Origin: Hyphomonadaceae bacterium
GTDB lineage: Bacteria > Pseudomonadota > Alphaproteobacteria > Caulobacterales > Hyphomonadaceae
Assembly (NCBI GenBank): GCA_016714495.1
Contig: JADKDU010000002.1
Coordinates: 496,001 to 560,000, forward strand
Reading direction: 5' to 3'
DNA length: 64,000 nt
Made by a program: the position numbers and the translations under genes. Below the pieces are notes generated by a model, which saw only the letters and a program-made list of their open reading frames with translations, ran no database searches and was not told the DNA's origin. Positions 27,243-35,775 of the stretch are shown here, in pieces; the stretch's first letter is position 1; every line of letters begins with the position of its first letter.

Positions 27243-27491
27243 CGAGGTCATCGCCTTGATGTGGACGTCCTTCTAGTCGTCGCTTGTGATGACGGCCGGA
27301 CATATGCTCTTCGCCTGCATGACGCTGGGCTACATCCTGATCACCATCCAGTTTGAGGAGCGCGATCTGATCGACCTGCTCGGCCATGCGTTCGCGATTA
27401 TCGCAAGCGCGTGTCGATGCTGATCCCGCTGCCTGGCCGCAAGGCAGCCGATGTGAACGATAAGAATGCGGAAGGCGCCTCAGAGACATAA
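27243..27491 (+). pseudogene. C-terminal remnant of an isoprenylcysteine/methanethiol methyltransferase-like membrane protein
   Basis: The frame contains VMTAGHMLFACMTLGYILITIQFEERDLIDLLG, a good match to the end of NnrU/MddA-type membrane methyltransferases, and after a one-base shift near 27392 it continues FRDYRKRVSMLIPLPGRK to a TAA. Upstream, GEVIALMWTSF fits weakly and is interrupted by a TAG at 27274. Only about 80 residues of a protein of roughly 250 remain, because hemB occupies the space where the rest should be. This is a truncated relic. The family assignment rests on the LEERDL-like and RVxMLIP motifs and is moderately sure. Confidence 0.6.
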
Positions 27492-27559
27492 CGCCCAGGC
27501 AAACTACTTGAGAGCCCGCCGCGCGTCCCCGCGGCCGGCTTGCCCTTTTCTGGATTTGA

Positions 27560-28120
27560 TCAGCGGCCGCGCTTGACCGTGCGCTGCATGAAGCAGCGGA
27601 GGCGGACGTCCATGGTGATCTTCTGGAGTTCGCGGATTTCGGACTGCCATGCGTTGAGACGCCAGCCGGGAATTTCGCGGAAGCCGAGCTTCTTGTAGAA
27701 GGGGCCGTTCCACGGAACTTTGCGGAAAGTCGAAAGAGAGACGCGCCGGAACGCGCGGGCTTCGGCTTCCTGCAGGCAGCGGCGGACGAGACGCGTGCCA
27801 AGGCCCTGCCGGCCATGGCGCGGCAGGACGGAGAGCTGGTCGAGGTAGAGATCCTCGCCCCGATCCGAGCAGAGCGCGAAGCCGACGATTTCTTCCATGC
27901 CATCGACGGCGACCCAGATCAGGCCGTCGCCAAAACCCTTGCGGAGACGGTCTTCCGGAATCGGCTGGGTCGGTTCGCCGAGAGGACCGAAGTCGATGAG
28001 GCCGGTGCCGCGGAACAGGGTGGCGGACGCAAGGTCAATGTTCTGCAGTTCCCCGATCTCGTTCCCGCGCGCGGGCCGCACACGATATTGCGGCGCGGTT
28101 TCGGTGATCAGAGTCGCCAT
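27560..28120 (-). CDS. GNAT family N-acetyltransferase
   Basis: A 186-residue GNAT protein: YRVRPARGNEIGELQNIDLASA at the N-terminus, LYLDQLSVLPRHGRQGLGTRLVRRCLQEA with the acetyl-CoA loop, and VPWNGPFYKKLGFREIPGW near the end. The pattern FRKVPWNxPFYxKLGF is common in a group of bacterial GNATs annotated as acting on amino acids or small amines. I chose the ATG at 28120; longer frames extend into the promoter of the divergent acyl-CoA dehydrogenase. The substrate is unknown. Confidence 0.88.
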   Translation of the reverse strand: MATLITETAPQYRVRPARGNEIGELQNIDLASATLFRGTGLIDFGPLGEPTQPIPEDRLRKGFGDGLIWVAVDGMEEIVGFALCSDRGEDLYLDQLSVLPRHGRQGLGTRLVRRCLQEAEARAFRRVSLSTFRKVPWNGPFYKKLGFREIPGWRLNAWQSEIRELQKITMDVRLRCFMQRTVKRGR

Positions 28121-28217
28121 GGGTGAGGGCCGGCCTGTCGCGGGTCTTGTTTGTCGGAGCTTGTATAGGCGTGCGGGACGCTTAATAGCTTCTGAACCGG
28201 AGCCGGAACAGGGCGCA

Positions 28218-29357
28218 ATGACAGCAGATCTCACGTCTGAACAGAAATTGATCCAACAGACCGCGGCGGATTTCGCGGCCGAAAAACTGCGTCCGTATGC
28301 GGCCGAATGGGATGAAAAGAAGCATTTTCCTGTAGACGTCATTCGCGAGGCGGCAGGTCTCGGCTTCGCGGGTCTTTACGTTAACGAAGACGTCGGCGGA
28401 TCAGCGCTCAGTCGTTTCGACGCCGTACTGGTTTTCGAACAACTTTCGCAGGGATGTATTTCGACCGCGGCATACATTTCCATCCACAACATGTGTTCGT
28501 GGATGATTGATCGCTTCGGGTCTGACGAGCTGCGCAAGGAATGGTTGCCGAGTCTGACGTCGATGGAGTTCCTGTCGTCGTATTGTCTGACGGAGCCGGG
28601 CGCGGGATCAGACGCGGCGAGCCTGAAGACGAAGGCTGTGGCCGATGGCGGCGACTATATTCTGGACGGCGCGAAGCAGTTCATCTCGGCCGCGGGCGTG
28701 AGCGACGTCTATGTCGTGATGGCGCGCACGGGCGCGGATGGCCCGAAGGGTATTTCCACATTCATCGTGCGCAAGGATGACAAGGGCGTCTCCTTCGGCG
28801 CGAACGAGAAGAAGATGGGTTGGCACTCGCAGCCGACGCGCCAGGTGATCTTCGAGAATGTGCGTATTCCGGCGAGCCGTCGCGTGGGCGCAGAGGGCGA
28901 TGGCTTCCATTTTGCGATGGCGGGGCTTGATGGCGGGCGGCTGAACATCGCCGCGTGTTCCCTGGGCGGGATGCAGGACGCGCTGAACCGCGCGCTGGCC
29001 TATACGCGCGATCGCAAGCAGTTCGGTCATGCGATTGCGGAGTTCCAGGCGAGCCAGTTCAAGCTGGCCGACATGGAGACTGAAACGCAGGCGGCGCGCA
29101 TGATGCTGTATGCGGCAGCGCAAGAACTGGACGCGAAGACGCCGATGGCGAGGCGCTGGTGCGCGATGGCGAAGCGGTTCGTGACCGATACCGGGTTCAA
29201 GGTGGCGAACGATGCGCTGCAGCTGCATGGCGGCTATGGCTATCTGAGCGATTATGGCGTGGAGCGCATCGTCCGCGACTTGCGCGTGCACCAGATCCTT
29301 GAGGGCACGAATGAGGTGATGCGGGTGATCATCTCGCGGGACATGTTGAGGCAGTAG
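28218..29357 (+). CDS. Acyl-CoA dehydrogenase, isobutyryl-CoA dehydrogenase type
   Basis: A 379-residue FAD enzyme that introduces a double bond in acyl-CoA. Landmarks are YCLTEPGAGSDAASLKTKA (FAD and substrate loop), LDGAKQFISAAGVSDVYVVMARTG, and the C-terminal DALQLHGGYGYLSDYGVERIVRDLRVHQILEGTNEVMR, where the dehydrogenase catalytic Glu lies in LEGTNE. The pattern FISAAG and the helix SQGCISTAAYISIHNMCSWMI resemble isobutyryl-CoA dehydrogenase (ACAD8) of valine breakdown. The hydratase/hydrolase-family gene 0.8 kb downstream supports that pathway. The exact chain specificity is inferred. Confidence 0.9.
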   Translation: MTADLTSEQKLIQQTAADFAAEKLRPYAAEWDEKKHFPVDVIREAAGLGFAGLYVNEDVGGSALSRFDAVLVFEQLSQGCISTAAYISIHNMCSWMIDRFGSDELRKEWLPSLTSMEFLSSYCLTEPGAGSDAASLKTKAVADGGDYILDGAKQFISAAGVSDVYVVMARTGADGPKGISTFIVRKDDKGVSFGANEKKMGWHSQPTRQVIFENVRIPASRRVGAEGDGFHFAMAGLDGGRLNIAACSLGGMQDALNRALAYTRDRKQFGHAIAEFQASQFKLADMETETQAARMMLYAAAQELDAKTPMARRWCAMAKRFVTDTGFKVANDALQLHGGYGYLSDYGVERIVRDLRVHQILEGTNEVMRVIISRDMLRQ

Positions 29358-29560
29358 TTCGGCGGCGTGTCCCTCAGCCCCATGGGCGAGCAGAAAGTAC
29401 TCGGCTAGCAAGCTTCAAGGTTCCAGGGCGGCGCCACGGCAACCGGATGATGCGGCCCGGTATCTGTGCCGCGTCTGAACAGTACGCCGCGCAGCATGGG
29501 AAAATGCAGCTAGTAGCAAGTTCCATAGGAACTGCTCAGTTGAGCCGACATTGCTAGGGT

Positions 29561-29761
29561 ATGCTGAGTATCGAGGAATACTTCCGGAAGGCCGAGAACT
29601 ACGCGTTTGCTGCGCAGACGGCGGTGACGCCGAAGCAGCAATGCGCCTATATCCGCGCCGCAGCGATCTGCCGAAACAAGGCGCTGCGATTGAGACTCGG
29701 CACGAGCGCCGCCGTGCTGCGGCGCTGCCCGTTCACGCTGGACGAAATCAGCCGGTTCTAG
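29561..29761 (+). CDS. Small hypothetical protein
   Basis: A 66-residue protein, MLSIEEYFRKAENYAFAAQT, Ala- and Arg-rich with two Cys (CAYIRAAAICRNKALRLR). It lies between the acyl-CoA dehydrogenase and a minus-strand small gene. The 200 bases before it hold nothing I recognise. The helical composition is protein-like, but the ribosome site is weak (AGGGT). No family is recognised. Confidence 0.45.
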   Translation: MLSIEEYFRKAENYAFAAQTAVTPKQQCAYIRAAAICRNKALRLRLGTSAAVLRRCPFTLDEISRF

Positions 29762-29764
29762 CCT

Positions 29765-29983
29765 TTATCCCAGACGCAGGGCTTTCCTGACGGCCGGATT
29801 ATCGGCGAGCACGATGCGGCCGAGCCATGTCGCGAGCTGTTCGGCGGCGTCAGGCGTCTGACCAAACTTGTCGAGATCGGCATCGATCAGGATGACAGGG
29901 TCGCCGTCAAACATATCGTCTGCGTGGCGGTAGATTTCGACGCGGTTGGCCCCTGCGTCCACACGAACGGTGTGCCAGTGCAT
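29765..29983 (-). CDS. Small hypothetical acidic protein
   Basis: A 72-residue protein starting MHWHTVRVDAGANRVEIYRH and containing DGDPVILIDADLDKFGQTPDAA and a C-terminal helix WLGRIVLADNPAVRKALRLG. The alternation of strand-like and helix-like segments looks like a folded small domain. It converges on the preceding small gene with a three-base gap. The family is not recognised, and there is no clue to function. Confidence 0.5.
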   Translation of the reverse strand: MHWHTVRVDAGANRVEIYRHADDMFDGDPVILIDADLDKFGQTPDAAEQLATWLGRIVLADNPAVRKALRLG

Positions 29984-30169
29984 GGCTGCCGTCTCCAGAG
30001 ATTGATGCCAAACGCTACAGCGACGGGCCGACTTCTGCGGCCCTCTGGCAGGACAGGCGCCTGCGCAGAGGCTCTTGCTCGGTTGTCGTTGCAGGAGTCA
30101 TGGAGTGATTCCATGACGATTGGGATTCCCCGCCGCCCGGTATATGAGGCGTCAAACGGAGAGGGTTCC

Positions 30170-31198
30170 ATGGCCGACGTCATCATTTATCGCCAGGGCG
30201 TTGCCGGGCGAATCACGTTGAACCGACCGCAGGCGCTGCATGCATTGAACGAGGAAATGTGCCTCGCGATGGACGCGGCGTTGAAGGCCTGGGCTGATGA
30301 CGACGAAGTCGAGCTGGTGGTGGTCGACCACGCCGCCGGTACGCGCGGGTTCTGCGCGGGCGGGGACATCCGCATGCTGGCCGAGAGCGGCATGGGAGAT
30401 GGGGCGGCGGCTCAGGCTTTTTTCAGGGCGGAGTATCGGCTCAACGTGCGGATCAAGAACTACGCGAAGCCCTATGTGGCGTTCATCGACGGCGTGACGA
30501 TGGGCGGGGGCGTGGGGATCAGCGTGCATGGCTCGCATCGCGTTGCGACGGAGCGGACGATGTTTGCGATGCCGGAGACGGGGATCGGGCTCTTCCCGGA
30601 TGTGGGCGGTGGCTGGTTCCTGCCGCGGCTGGGGCCGCCGCTCGGGATGTGGCTGGCGCTTACCGGCGAGCGGTTGAAGGGCGGCGATGTCTGTGCGGCG
30701 GGTGTGGCGACTAACTTCGCGGAGTCGAGCGTGCTTGAGGCGGTGAAGGCCTCTGTGTGCGAGGGTGAGCTTTCTCTGCTCGAGGCGATGGACTGGGACG
30801 AGACGGGCTCGTTCGAGAAGCATCTGGAAGTAATCCAGCGCTGTTTCTGGAAGCCGAGCGTGGAGGAGATTTTCCTCGCGCTGGAGGGTGAAGATGGCGA
30901 GTGGGCGAAAGCGCAACTGGCCACCCTGAAGACGAAATCTCCGCGCACGCTGAAAGTCGCGCATCGCCAGCTGGCGATGGGGCTGCAGGCGAAGACGTTC
31001 GAGGAGAACATGCGGATGGAGTTCCGCATCGGCTCGCGGCAGGTGCACAGTCATGATTTCCAGGAAGGCGTGCGTGCGGTGATCGTCGACAAGGACAACG
31101 CGCCCAAATGGGACCCGCCATCGCTGGCGGGCGTCAGCGAGCGGACGCTGGATGAAGTGTTTGCGCCGCTCGGGGATGACGAGCTGACGTTCGACTAG
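30170..31198 (+). CDS. Enoyl-CoA hydratase/isomerase family protein, 3-hydroxyisobutyryl-CoA hydrolase type
   Basis: A 342-residue crotonase-fold protein. GFCAGGDIRML forms the first oxyanion-hole segment and YVAFIDGVTMGGGVGISVHGSHRVATE the second; FAMPETGIGLFPDVGGGWFLPRL is typical of 3-hydroxyisobutyryl-CoA hydrolases, and the long C-terminal region (SPRTLKVAHRQL, EFRIGSRQVHSHDFQEGVRAVIVDKDNAPKWDP) confirms that group over plain hydratases. This enzyme frees 3-hydroxyisobutyrate in valine breakdown. The ATG at 30170 has GGAGAGGG five bases upstream. With the acyl-CoA dehydrogenase nearby, two steps of the valine route are present. Confidence 0.9.
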   Translation: MADVIIYRQGVAGRITLNRPQALHALNEEMCLAMDAALKAWADDDEVELVVVDHAAGTRGFCAGGDIRMLAESGMGDGAAAQAFFRAEYRLNVRIKNYAKPYVAFIDGVTMGGGVGISVHGSHRVATERTMFAMPETGIGLFPDVGGGWFLPRLGPPLGMWLALTGERLKGGDVCAAGVATNFAESSVLEAVKASVCEGELSLLEAMDWDETGSFEKHLEVIQRCFWKPSVEEIFLALEGEDGEWAKAQLATLKTKSPRTLKVAHRQLAMGLQAKTFEENMRMEFRIGSRQVHSHDFQEGVRAVIVDKDNAPKWDPPSLAGVSERTLDEVFAPLGDDELTFD

Positions 31199-31208
31199 CG
31201 CTGCGGGC

Positions 31209-32792
31209 CTAGGCTGACGGACCCGTCGCCTGCGTGTGGCCCTTCGGGTCGCCTTCGGTGAGCGCTTCCTTCACGGCGTCGCCTTCGTCATCGAGTTCGC
31301 CCTTGGGCAGTTTCATCGCGCCGATGTGCCAGAGGATGGCCAGCGGGGTCATGAGGACAACCGCGATGATCATCGCCCATTTGAGCGACATCTGCTTCAC
31401 CTGCTCGACGCTGTCGCCGAGGAAGCTGTGCGCCTGCGACAGGGAGTCGGCGTTCGCGCCGATCCAGTCAGACATGATCCCGACGACAAAGGGACCGGTG
31501 CCAAGGCCGAGAATGTTGAGGATGAAGAACAGCACGGCGGACGACATGGCGCGCATCGAGGCGGGCACGAGATGGTGGGTGATGGCGAGGGACGGCCCGA
31601 GATACATTGCCGCCAGCGTGATGCCCGGGAAGTAGAGCAGCAGGGACAGCTCGACATTGGGCGCCAGCATCGCCGCGATGAAGAGCGGGGCGCCGATGAT
31701 CTTGCCCCACATGGGGACCCAGAGGAACCAGCGACGGTCCTTTGCGCCGAGGCGATCCGCGATGTAACCGCCAGCGACAGTGCCGATCATGCCGCCGACG
31801 CCGCTGCAGGTGCCGTAGAAAAGACCGATCTCGGTCTTGCTCATTTCATAGCAGTCCCTGGCGAGCTGGCTGACGCCGCCGATGACTTCGGCCTTGCACA
31901 TGCCAAGCGCGTTCTGGAATTCGGGCATGCCCCAGATGCCGATGTATCTGGCTGTTCCGCCAATGCTGGCGGGATCGATCACGCCATAGGTACGCGGCAT
32001 GAAGGACGGCATCCAGTTGCCAAGGCCATAGGTAATAAAGGTGCCCGCGCCCGTGGCGATGGCGTAATAAGGAAAGGCCTTCAGCGACCAGAGCTTGCGG
32101 AACGAGACGAAGAAGGTCGGCTTGTCGACCGAGGCGTTGGCGCCGGAGAGGCCGCGCACTGGCTCGCGAACCGTGGTCCAGGCGATTACGGCGAAGATGA
32201 CGCCGGGAATGCCGACGACGAAGAACGCCTGGCGCCAGGTCATTTCTTCAGACAGCCAGCCGCCCAGATAATAGCCGAGCAGGGTGCCAGCATACAGACC
32301 AGCGGAATAGATCGCGAGCGCGCGGCCGCGTTTTTCTTTCTCGTAGAGGTCCGAGATCATGGCGTGGGCGGGCGGGCTGCCGCCTGCTTCGCCGAGTCCG
32401 ACGCCCATGCGGGCAATCAGGAGGAACATGAAGCCGGACAGCACGGTGAAGCCGCCGATGGTAATGTCGGTCGCCAGACCGCAGATCGCCGTGAAGGCGC
32501 TCCAGATGGCGAGCGAGACGACCATCACGGCCTTCCGGCTGGTGGAATCCGCGATGCGGGCGACGGGTATGCCCATGGTGCAGTAGACGACCGCGAAGGT
32601 GAGGCCGGTCATCATGCCGAGCTGAGTGTCGCTGAGATCCAGCTCCGCCTTGATGTCTTCCTGCAGGATGTTGACGATCTGCCTGTCGATGAAATTGAAG
32701 ATGTAGACGATGAACAGGATCGTCAGAGCATACCAGCGATGCTTCCGGGCCTGGTCCATGGTCGTGATCATGCTGGGCGACGCAAACGCCAT
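31209..32792 (-). CDS. MFS transporter, spinster-like
   Basis: A 527-residue, 12-helix major facilitator. The N-terminal FNFIDRQIVNILQEDIKAEL, loop 2-3 MGIPVARIADSTSRKAVM, and helix 4-5 GVGLGEAGGSPPAHAMISDLYEKEKRGRALAIYSAGLY are typical of the spinster-type transporters widespread in Caulobacterales and Sphingomonadales. GGAGGGAAG precedes the ATG. The substrate is unknown; related proteins sit with aromatic or sterol metabolism, but nothing of that kind adjoins it here. An unusually large loop near residues 275-330 includes two Cys. Confidence 0.9.
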   Translation of the reverse strand: MAFASPSMITTMDQARKHRWYALTILFIVYIFNFIDRQIVNILQEDIKAELDLSDTQLGMMTGLTFAVVYCTMGIPVARIADSTSRKAVMVVSLAIWSAFTAICGLATDITIGGFTVLSGFMFLLIARMGVGLGEAGGSPPAHAMISDLYEKEKRGRALAIYSAGLYAGTLLGYYLGGWLSEEMTWRQAFFVVGIPGVIFAVIAWTTVREPVRGLSGANASVDKPTFFVSFRKLWSLKAFPYYAIATGAGTFITYGLGNWMPSFMPRTYGVIDPASIGGTARYIGIWGMPEFQNALGMCKAEVIGGVSQLARDCYEMSKTEIGLFYGTCSGVGGMIGTVAGGYIADRLGAKDRRWFLWVPMWGKIIGAPLFIAAMLAPNVELSLLLYFPGITLAAMYLGPSLAITHHLVPASMRAMSSAVLFFILNILGLGTGPFVVGIMSDWIGANADSLSQAHSFLGDSVEQVKQMSLKWAMIIAVVLMTPLAILWHIGAMKLPKGELDDEGDAVKEALTEGDPKGHTQATGPSA

Positions 32793-33049
32793 CAGACTTC
32801 CCTCCGAGCGCAGGCTTGTTCTGATTTTTCGCCCGCTGGTCAGCAGCCTTCACAAAAGGGCGACGCCCTGTCCACGGCAAAGCCCCGGTTGCCGCTAGGG
32901 GCCGCGATAACAATCCGGATAGACGTCGAATTACGGGAATTCCCGATTTTCGCGACACCTTTTGCGTGGAATGTAGAAATCTTGACGCGCCCTCGCGGGC
33001 GGGCCTATGAACCCCCTCCCTTGGAATCAGTCTCGATTTCGTGGGTCCC

Positions 33050-33124
33050 GGGCGATTAGCTCAGCGGGAGAGCACTCCCTTCACACGGGAGGGGTCGCAG
33101 GTTCAATCCCTGCATCGCCCACCA
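33050..33124 (+). tRNA. tRNA-Val (anticodon CAC)
   Basis: A complete cloverleaf of 75 bases including an encoded CCA. The acceptor stem GGGCGAT pairs with ATCGCCC, the D arm is AGCTCAGCGGGAGAGC, the anticodon stem ACTCCC/GGGAGG closes the loop TTCACAC with anticodon CAC, and the T arm is GCAGGTTCAATCCCTGC. A small hairpin (CGCTCG-CTAC-CGAGCG) follows six bases later and may end transcription. Confidence 0.97.
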
Positions 33125-33430
33125 TTCCCCGCTCGCTACCGAGCGAGAAATTCTTCAAAAAACCAACAAATGCAGGGCGCATCCCCTTTGCAACGCCTGA
33201 CGGCGTGGTCGGTTCGACAACGGCTGTTCATTTAACCAAGGCGTAAGGCAGCCCGGCCGCCACAATTGATCTTCAAAATACCTTTGCTGCTTCATGCACC
33301 GCCTCAACTGCTTTCCTAGGTTGACTTCACGCCGATACCGCAAAGCGGAAGGCGAGAACTGAGGGACCTACCGGGGCCGATTGGCGTTGTTACGTCAGAA
33401 GCGCCCCACAAGGTGTCTGGAGCGAAGTAC
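33125..33430. other. Gap between tRNA-Val and a small gene; only a hairpin seen
   Basis: Apart from the 6-bp hairpin at 33130-33145 (a possible weak tRNA terminator), this stretch shows no gene or RNA that I can support. Its reading frames look random. Confidence 0.4.
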
Positions 33431-33670
33431 ATGAATAGCGATTTTTGTGACGAAGACGGCGCCCGCAAGCTCAAGATGAAAATCGAAGAGTACTGGCTGA
33501 ACCGCGGTTTCGACGTTTCGATCAATCTCGTCGACGCCGGGTTCGTGCCTGCGATGCGATCCGCTCGCACAGACGTGCGCAGCAATATGGTCAACGGCAT
33601 GCCGCCCCGTAAAAAGGGCGCTCGGCCTGAGCCCGGCAAGCCTGCGAGCTATACCCGCGGGATTGGCTGA
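33431..33670 (+). CDS. Small conserved hypothetical protein
   Basis: A 79-residue basic protein with ARKLKMKIEEYWLNRGFDVS then FVPAMRSARTDVRSNMVNGMPPRK. The pattern Arg-x3-Ile-x2-Tyr-Trp-x2-Arg-Gly, then R-x-A-R-x-D-V-R-S-x-M-V-N-G-x-P, is one I know from short uncharacterised alphaproteobacterial proteins. I chose the second ATG, which begins the similarity; an ATG at 33413 also fits. It overlaps the end of the converging gph gene by 22 bases. The function is unknown. Confidence 0.7.
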   Translation: MNSDFCDEDGARKLKMKIEEYWLNRGFDVSINLVDAGFVPAMRSARTDVRSNMVNGMPPRKKGARPEPGKPASYTRGIG

Positions 33671-34347
33671 TAGTTGAGTATCCGGACCGCAAGGTCCGGC
33701 AGATCATCGAAATGCTTAAACACGGCGTCGGCTCCCAACAGGTCCGGCGCCGTGTCCGTGTAGCCATAGGCGTAAAGGACGACTGGCGCGCCGGCCGCCT
33801 TTGCGGATTGGACGTCGTTGGACGAGTCGCCGACCATGAGGCTGCGAGCCGGGTCGCCATGTGCGGCGCGTATGGCGGCGATGTAATGGTCGGGATGCGG
33901 CTTGCGGTTGCTCGGGATGTCGGAACCTATGACGGCGGCGAAATGATGCGACAGGCCCAGCGCATCGAGTAGCTGGTTCGCCAGGTCAGTGCGCTTGTTG
34001 GTGCAGACGCTGAGCGTCGCGCCGAGCGATTTCAGATCTTCCAGCGCATCGATCAGGCCGGGGAAAGGCGTGGAATGCGTGGCGATATCCAAGGCGTAGG
34101 CGGCGATATAGGCTTCGGTGAGCTGATCCAGCCTTGTGTCATCATGATAGATGCCATGCACCCCAAAAGCGCGGATGATGAGGGCTCGGGCGCCCGCTCC
34201 GACGAAATTGCGGACGTCCGACAGCGTGGCGGAGGGCAGGCCTTCGGCAACGAGCACATGATTGAGCGCTGTGTGCATGTCGCCGGCCGTTTCGGCCAAG
34301 GTGCCGTCGAGGTCGAAAGCGATGGTGCAGCCGGAGAGGTTGGCCAT
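33649..34347 (-). CDS. gph: HAD-family phosphoglycolate phosphatase
   Basis: A 232-residue HAD hydrolase of the Gph type: the nucleophile motif IAFDLDGTLAETAGD, motif II VCTNKRTDLA, and motifs III/IV SNRKPHPDHY and MVGDSSNDVQSAKAAG. These enzymes remove 2-phosphoglycolate, formed in DNA repair. A helical cap follows the first motif as expected. It diverges from glmU with a 57-base gap that must hold both promoters. Assignment within the broad HAD family is likely but not certain. Confidence 0.88.
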   Translation of the reverse strand: MANLSGCTIAFDLDGTLAETAGDMHTALNHVLVAEGLPSATLSDVRNFVGAGARALIIRAFGVHGIYHDDTRLDQLTEAYIAAYALDIATHSTPFPGLIDALEDLKSLGATLSVCTNKRTDLANQLLDALGLSHHFAAVIGSDIPSNRKPHPDHYIAAIRAAHGDPARSLMVGDSSNDVQSAKAAGAPVVLYAYGYTDTAPDLLGADAVFKHFDDLPDLAVRILNYQPIPRV

Positions 34348-34404
34348 TGTGCGCCGTATTGATAGTCAGGGTTGACTGAGAATCGCGCCCTGAAAGGCCG
34401 ACCT

Positions 34405-35775
34405 ATGACCGACCGTTTCGCAATCATACTCGCGGCTGGCAAGGGCACGCGGATGAAGTCTCCGCGGCCCAAGGTGCTGCACGAGATCGGCGGGCGCAGC
34501 ATGCTGGCCTGGAGCGTGGCGCTGGCGAAGGATCTGGGCTGCAAGCGGACGGTTGTCGTTGTCGGGCCGGACATGCCGCAACTCTCCGATGCTGCGGCCA
34601 GGCTTGTGGGCGCCGAGAATGTCGCCGTTCAGCGCCAGCAGCTGGGAACGGCGAATGCGGTTGATGCGGCGCGTGATGCGCTGAGGGATGCTGACGGACA
34701 TGCGATCGTGCTCTATGCCGATACGCCTCTCGTGCCCAAGGAAGCCGGCGAGCGCGCGTTTATCGAGGTCGAGAAGGGCGCGAGCGTATGCGTGCTCGGC
34801 TTCAAGGCGAAGCTGCCGAACCGCTATGGGCGTCTGGTGACAACGGGCGATGGCGCGCTGGAGGCGATTGTCGAGGCGAACGACGCCAGCGAGGCGCAGC
34901 TCGCGATCCAGCTGGCGAATTCAGGCGTGATGGCCGGGCCGGCGAAGCTGATGTTCGAGCTTCTGCGCGAGGTGAAGAACGACAATGCGAAGGGCGAATT
35001 CTATCTCACCGATCTTGTCGGGCTGGCGCGCGGCCGTAAATTGAAGGCGGCGGTTGCGCTGTGCGAGGAACGCGACGTGCAGGGCGTCAATAGCCAGGTG
35101 GAGCTGGCGCAAGTCGAGCAGGTGTTTCAGCAGACTGTGCGCGAGCGCATGATGGCGGCGGGCGTTACATTGCCTGCGCCGGAGACGGTGTGGTTCAGCC
35201 ACGACACGACGATCGCGCAGGGCGTCACCATCGAGCAGAATGTGGTGTTCGCGACCGGCGTCAGCGTCGAGAGCGGTGCGGTGATCCGCGCGTTTTCCCA
35301 TCTCGAGGGCGCTAAGGTGGGCGCGGGCGCGATGGTGGGTCCGTATGCGCGGCTGAGGCCGGGCGCGTTGATCGGCAAGAACGCGCACATCGGCAACTTC
35401 GTCGAAGTGAAGAACGTCACGCTCGGGGAAGGCGCCAAGGCGAACCATCTGAGCTATCTCGGCGACGGTGAAGTTGGCGCGGGCGCGAATATCGGCGCGG
35501 GCACGATCTTCTGCAATTACGACGGCTTCTTCAAGTATCGCACGGTTGTCGGCGCGAATGCGTTTGTGGGGTCGAACTCCGCGCTGGTGGCGCCGGTTAC
35601 GATCGGCGTGGGCGGGTATGTCGGCTCGGGATCGGTGATCGTCGAGGACGTGGCTGCGGATGCTCTGGCGATCGGGCGCGGCCGGCAGTTCGGCAAGGAA
35701 GGTTGGGCCAAGGCCTTCCGCGACGAGAATTCCGCCGCGAAGAAAGCCGGCAAGAAGCCGCCGGGTGCGATCTAG
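34405..35775 (+). CDS. glmU: Bifunctional UDP-N-acetylglucosamine diphosphorylase / glucosamine-1-phosphate N-acetyltransferase
   Basis: GlmU makes UDP-GlcNAc for peptidoglycan and lipopolysaccharide: the C-terminal domain acetylates glucosamine-1-phosphate and the N-terminal domain adds UMP. The uridyltransferase signature ILAAGKGTRMKSPRPKVLHEIGGRSML starts near residue 8, and the second half is a left-handed beta-helix of hexapeptide repeats (GALIGKNAHIGNFVEVKNVTLGEGAKANHLSYLGD). The ATG at 34405 gives 456 residues, identical in size to the E. coli enzyme, and has GAAAGG upstream. Its TAG shares CTAG with the stop of the converging hydrolase. Confidence 0.97.
   Translation: MTDRFAIILAAGKGTRMKSPRPKVLHEIGGRSMLAWSVALAKDLGCKRTVVVVGPDMPQLSDAAARLVGAENVAVQRQQLGTANAVDAARDALRDADGHAIVLYADTPLVPKEAGERAFIEVEKGASVCVLGFKAKLPNRYGRLVTTGDGALEAIVEANDASEAQLAIQLANSGVMAGPAKLMFELLREVKNDNAKGEFYLTDLVGLARGRKLKAAVALCEERDVQGVNSQVELAQVEQVFQQTVRERMMAAGVTLPAPETVWFSHDTTIAQGVTIEQNVVFATGVSVESGAVIRAFSHLEGAKVGAGAMVGPYARLRPGALIGKNAHIGNFVEVKNVTLGEGAKANHLSYLGDGEVGAGANIGAGTIFCNYDGFFKYRTVVGANAFVGSNSALVAPVTIGVGGYVGSGSVIVEDVAADALAIGRGRQFGKEGWAKAFRDENSAAKKAGKKPPGAI

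Noticed and set aside
27186..27290. Minus-strand tail KDVHIKAMTSPAADIVTEAA ending in a stop
   Set aside because: It looks like a plausible protein end but has a TAG just upstream and overlaps the methyltransferase relic on the other strand; taken as chance.
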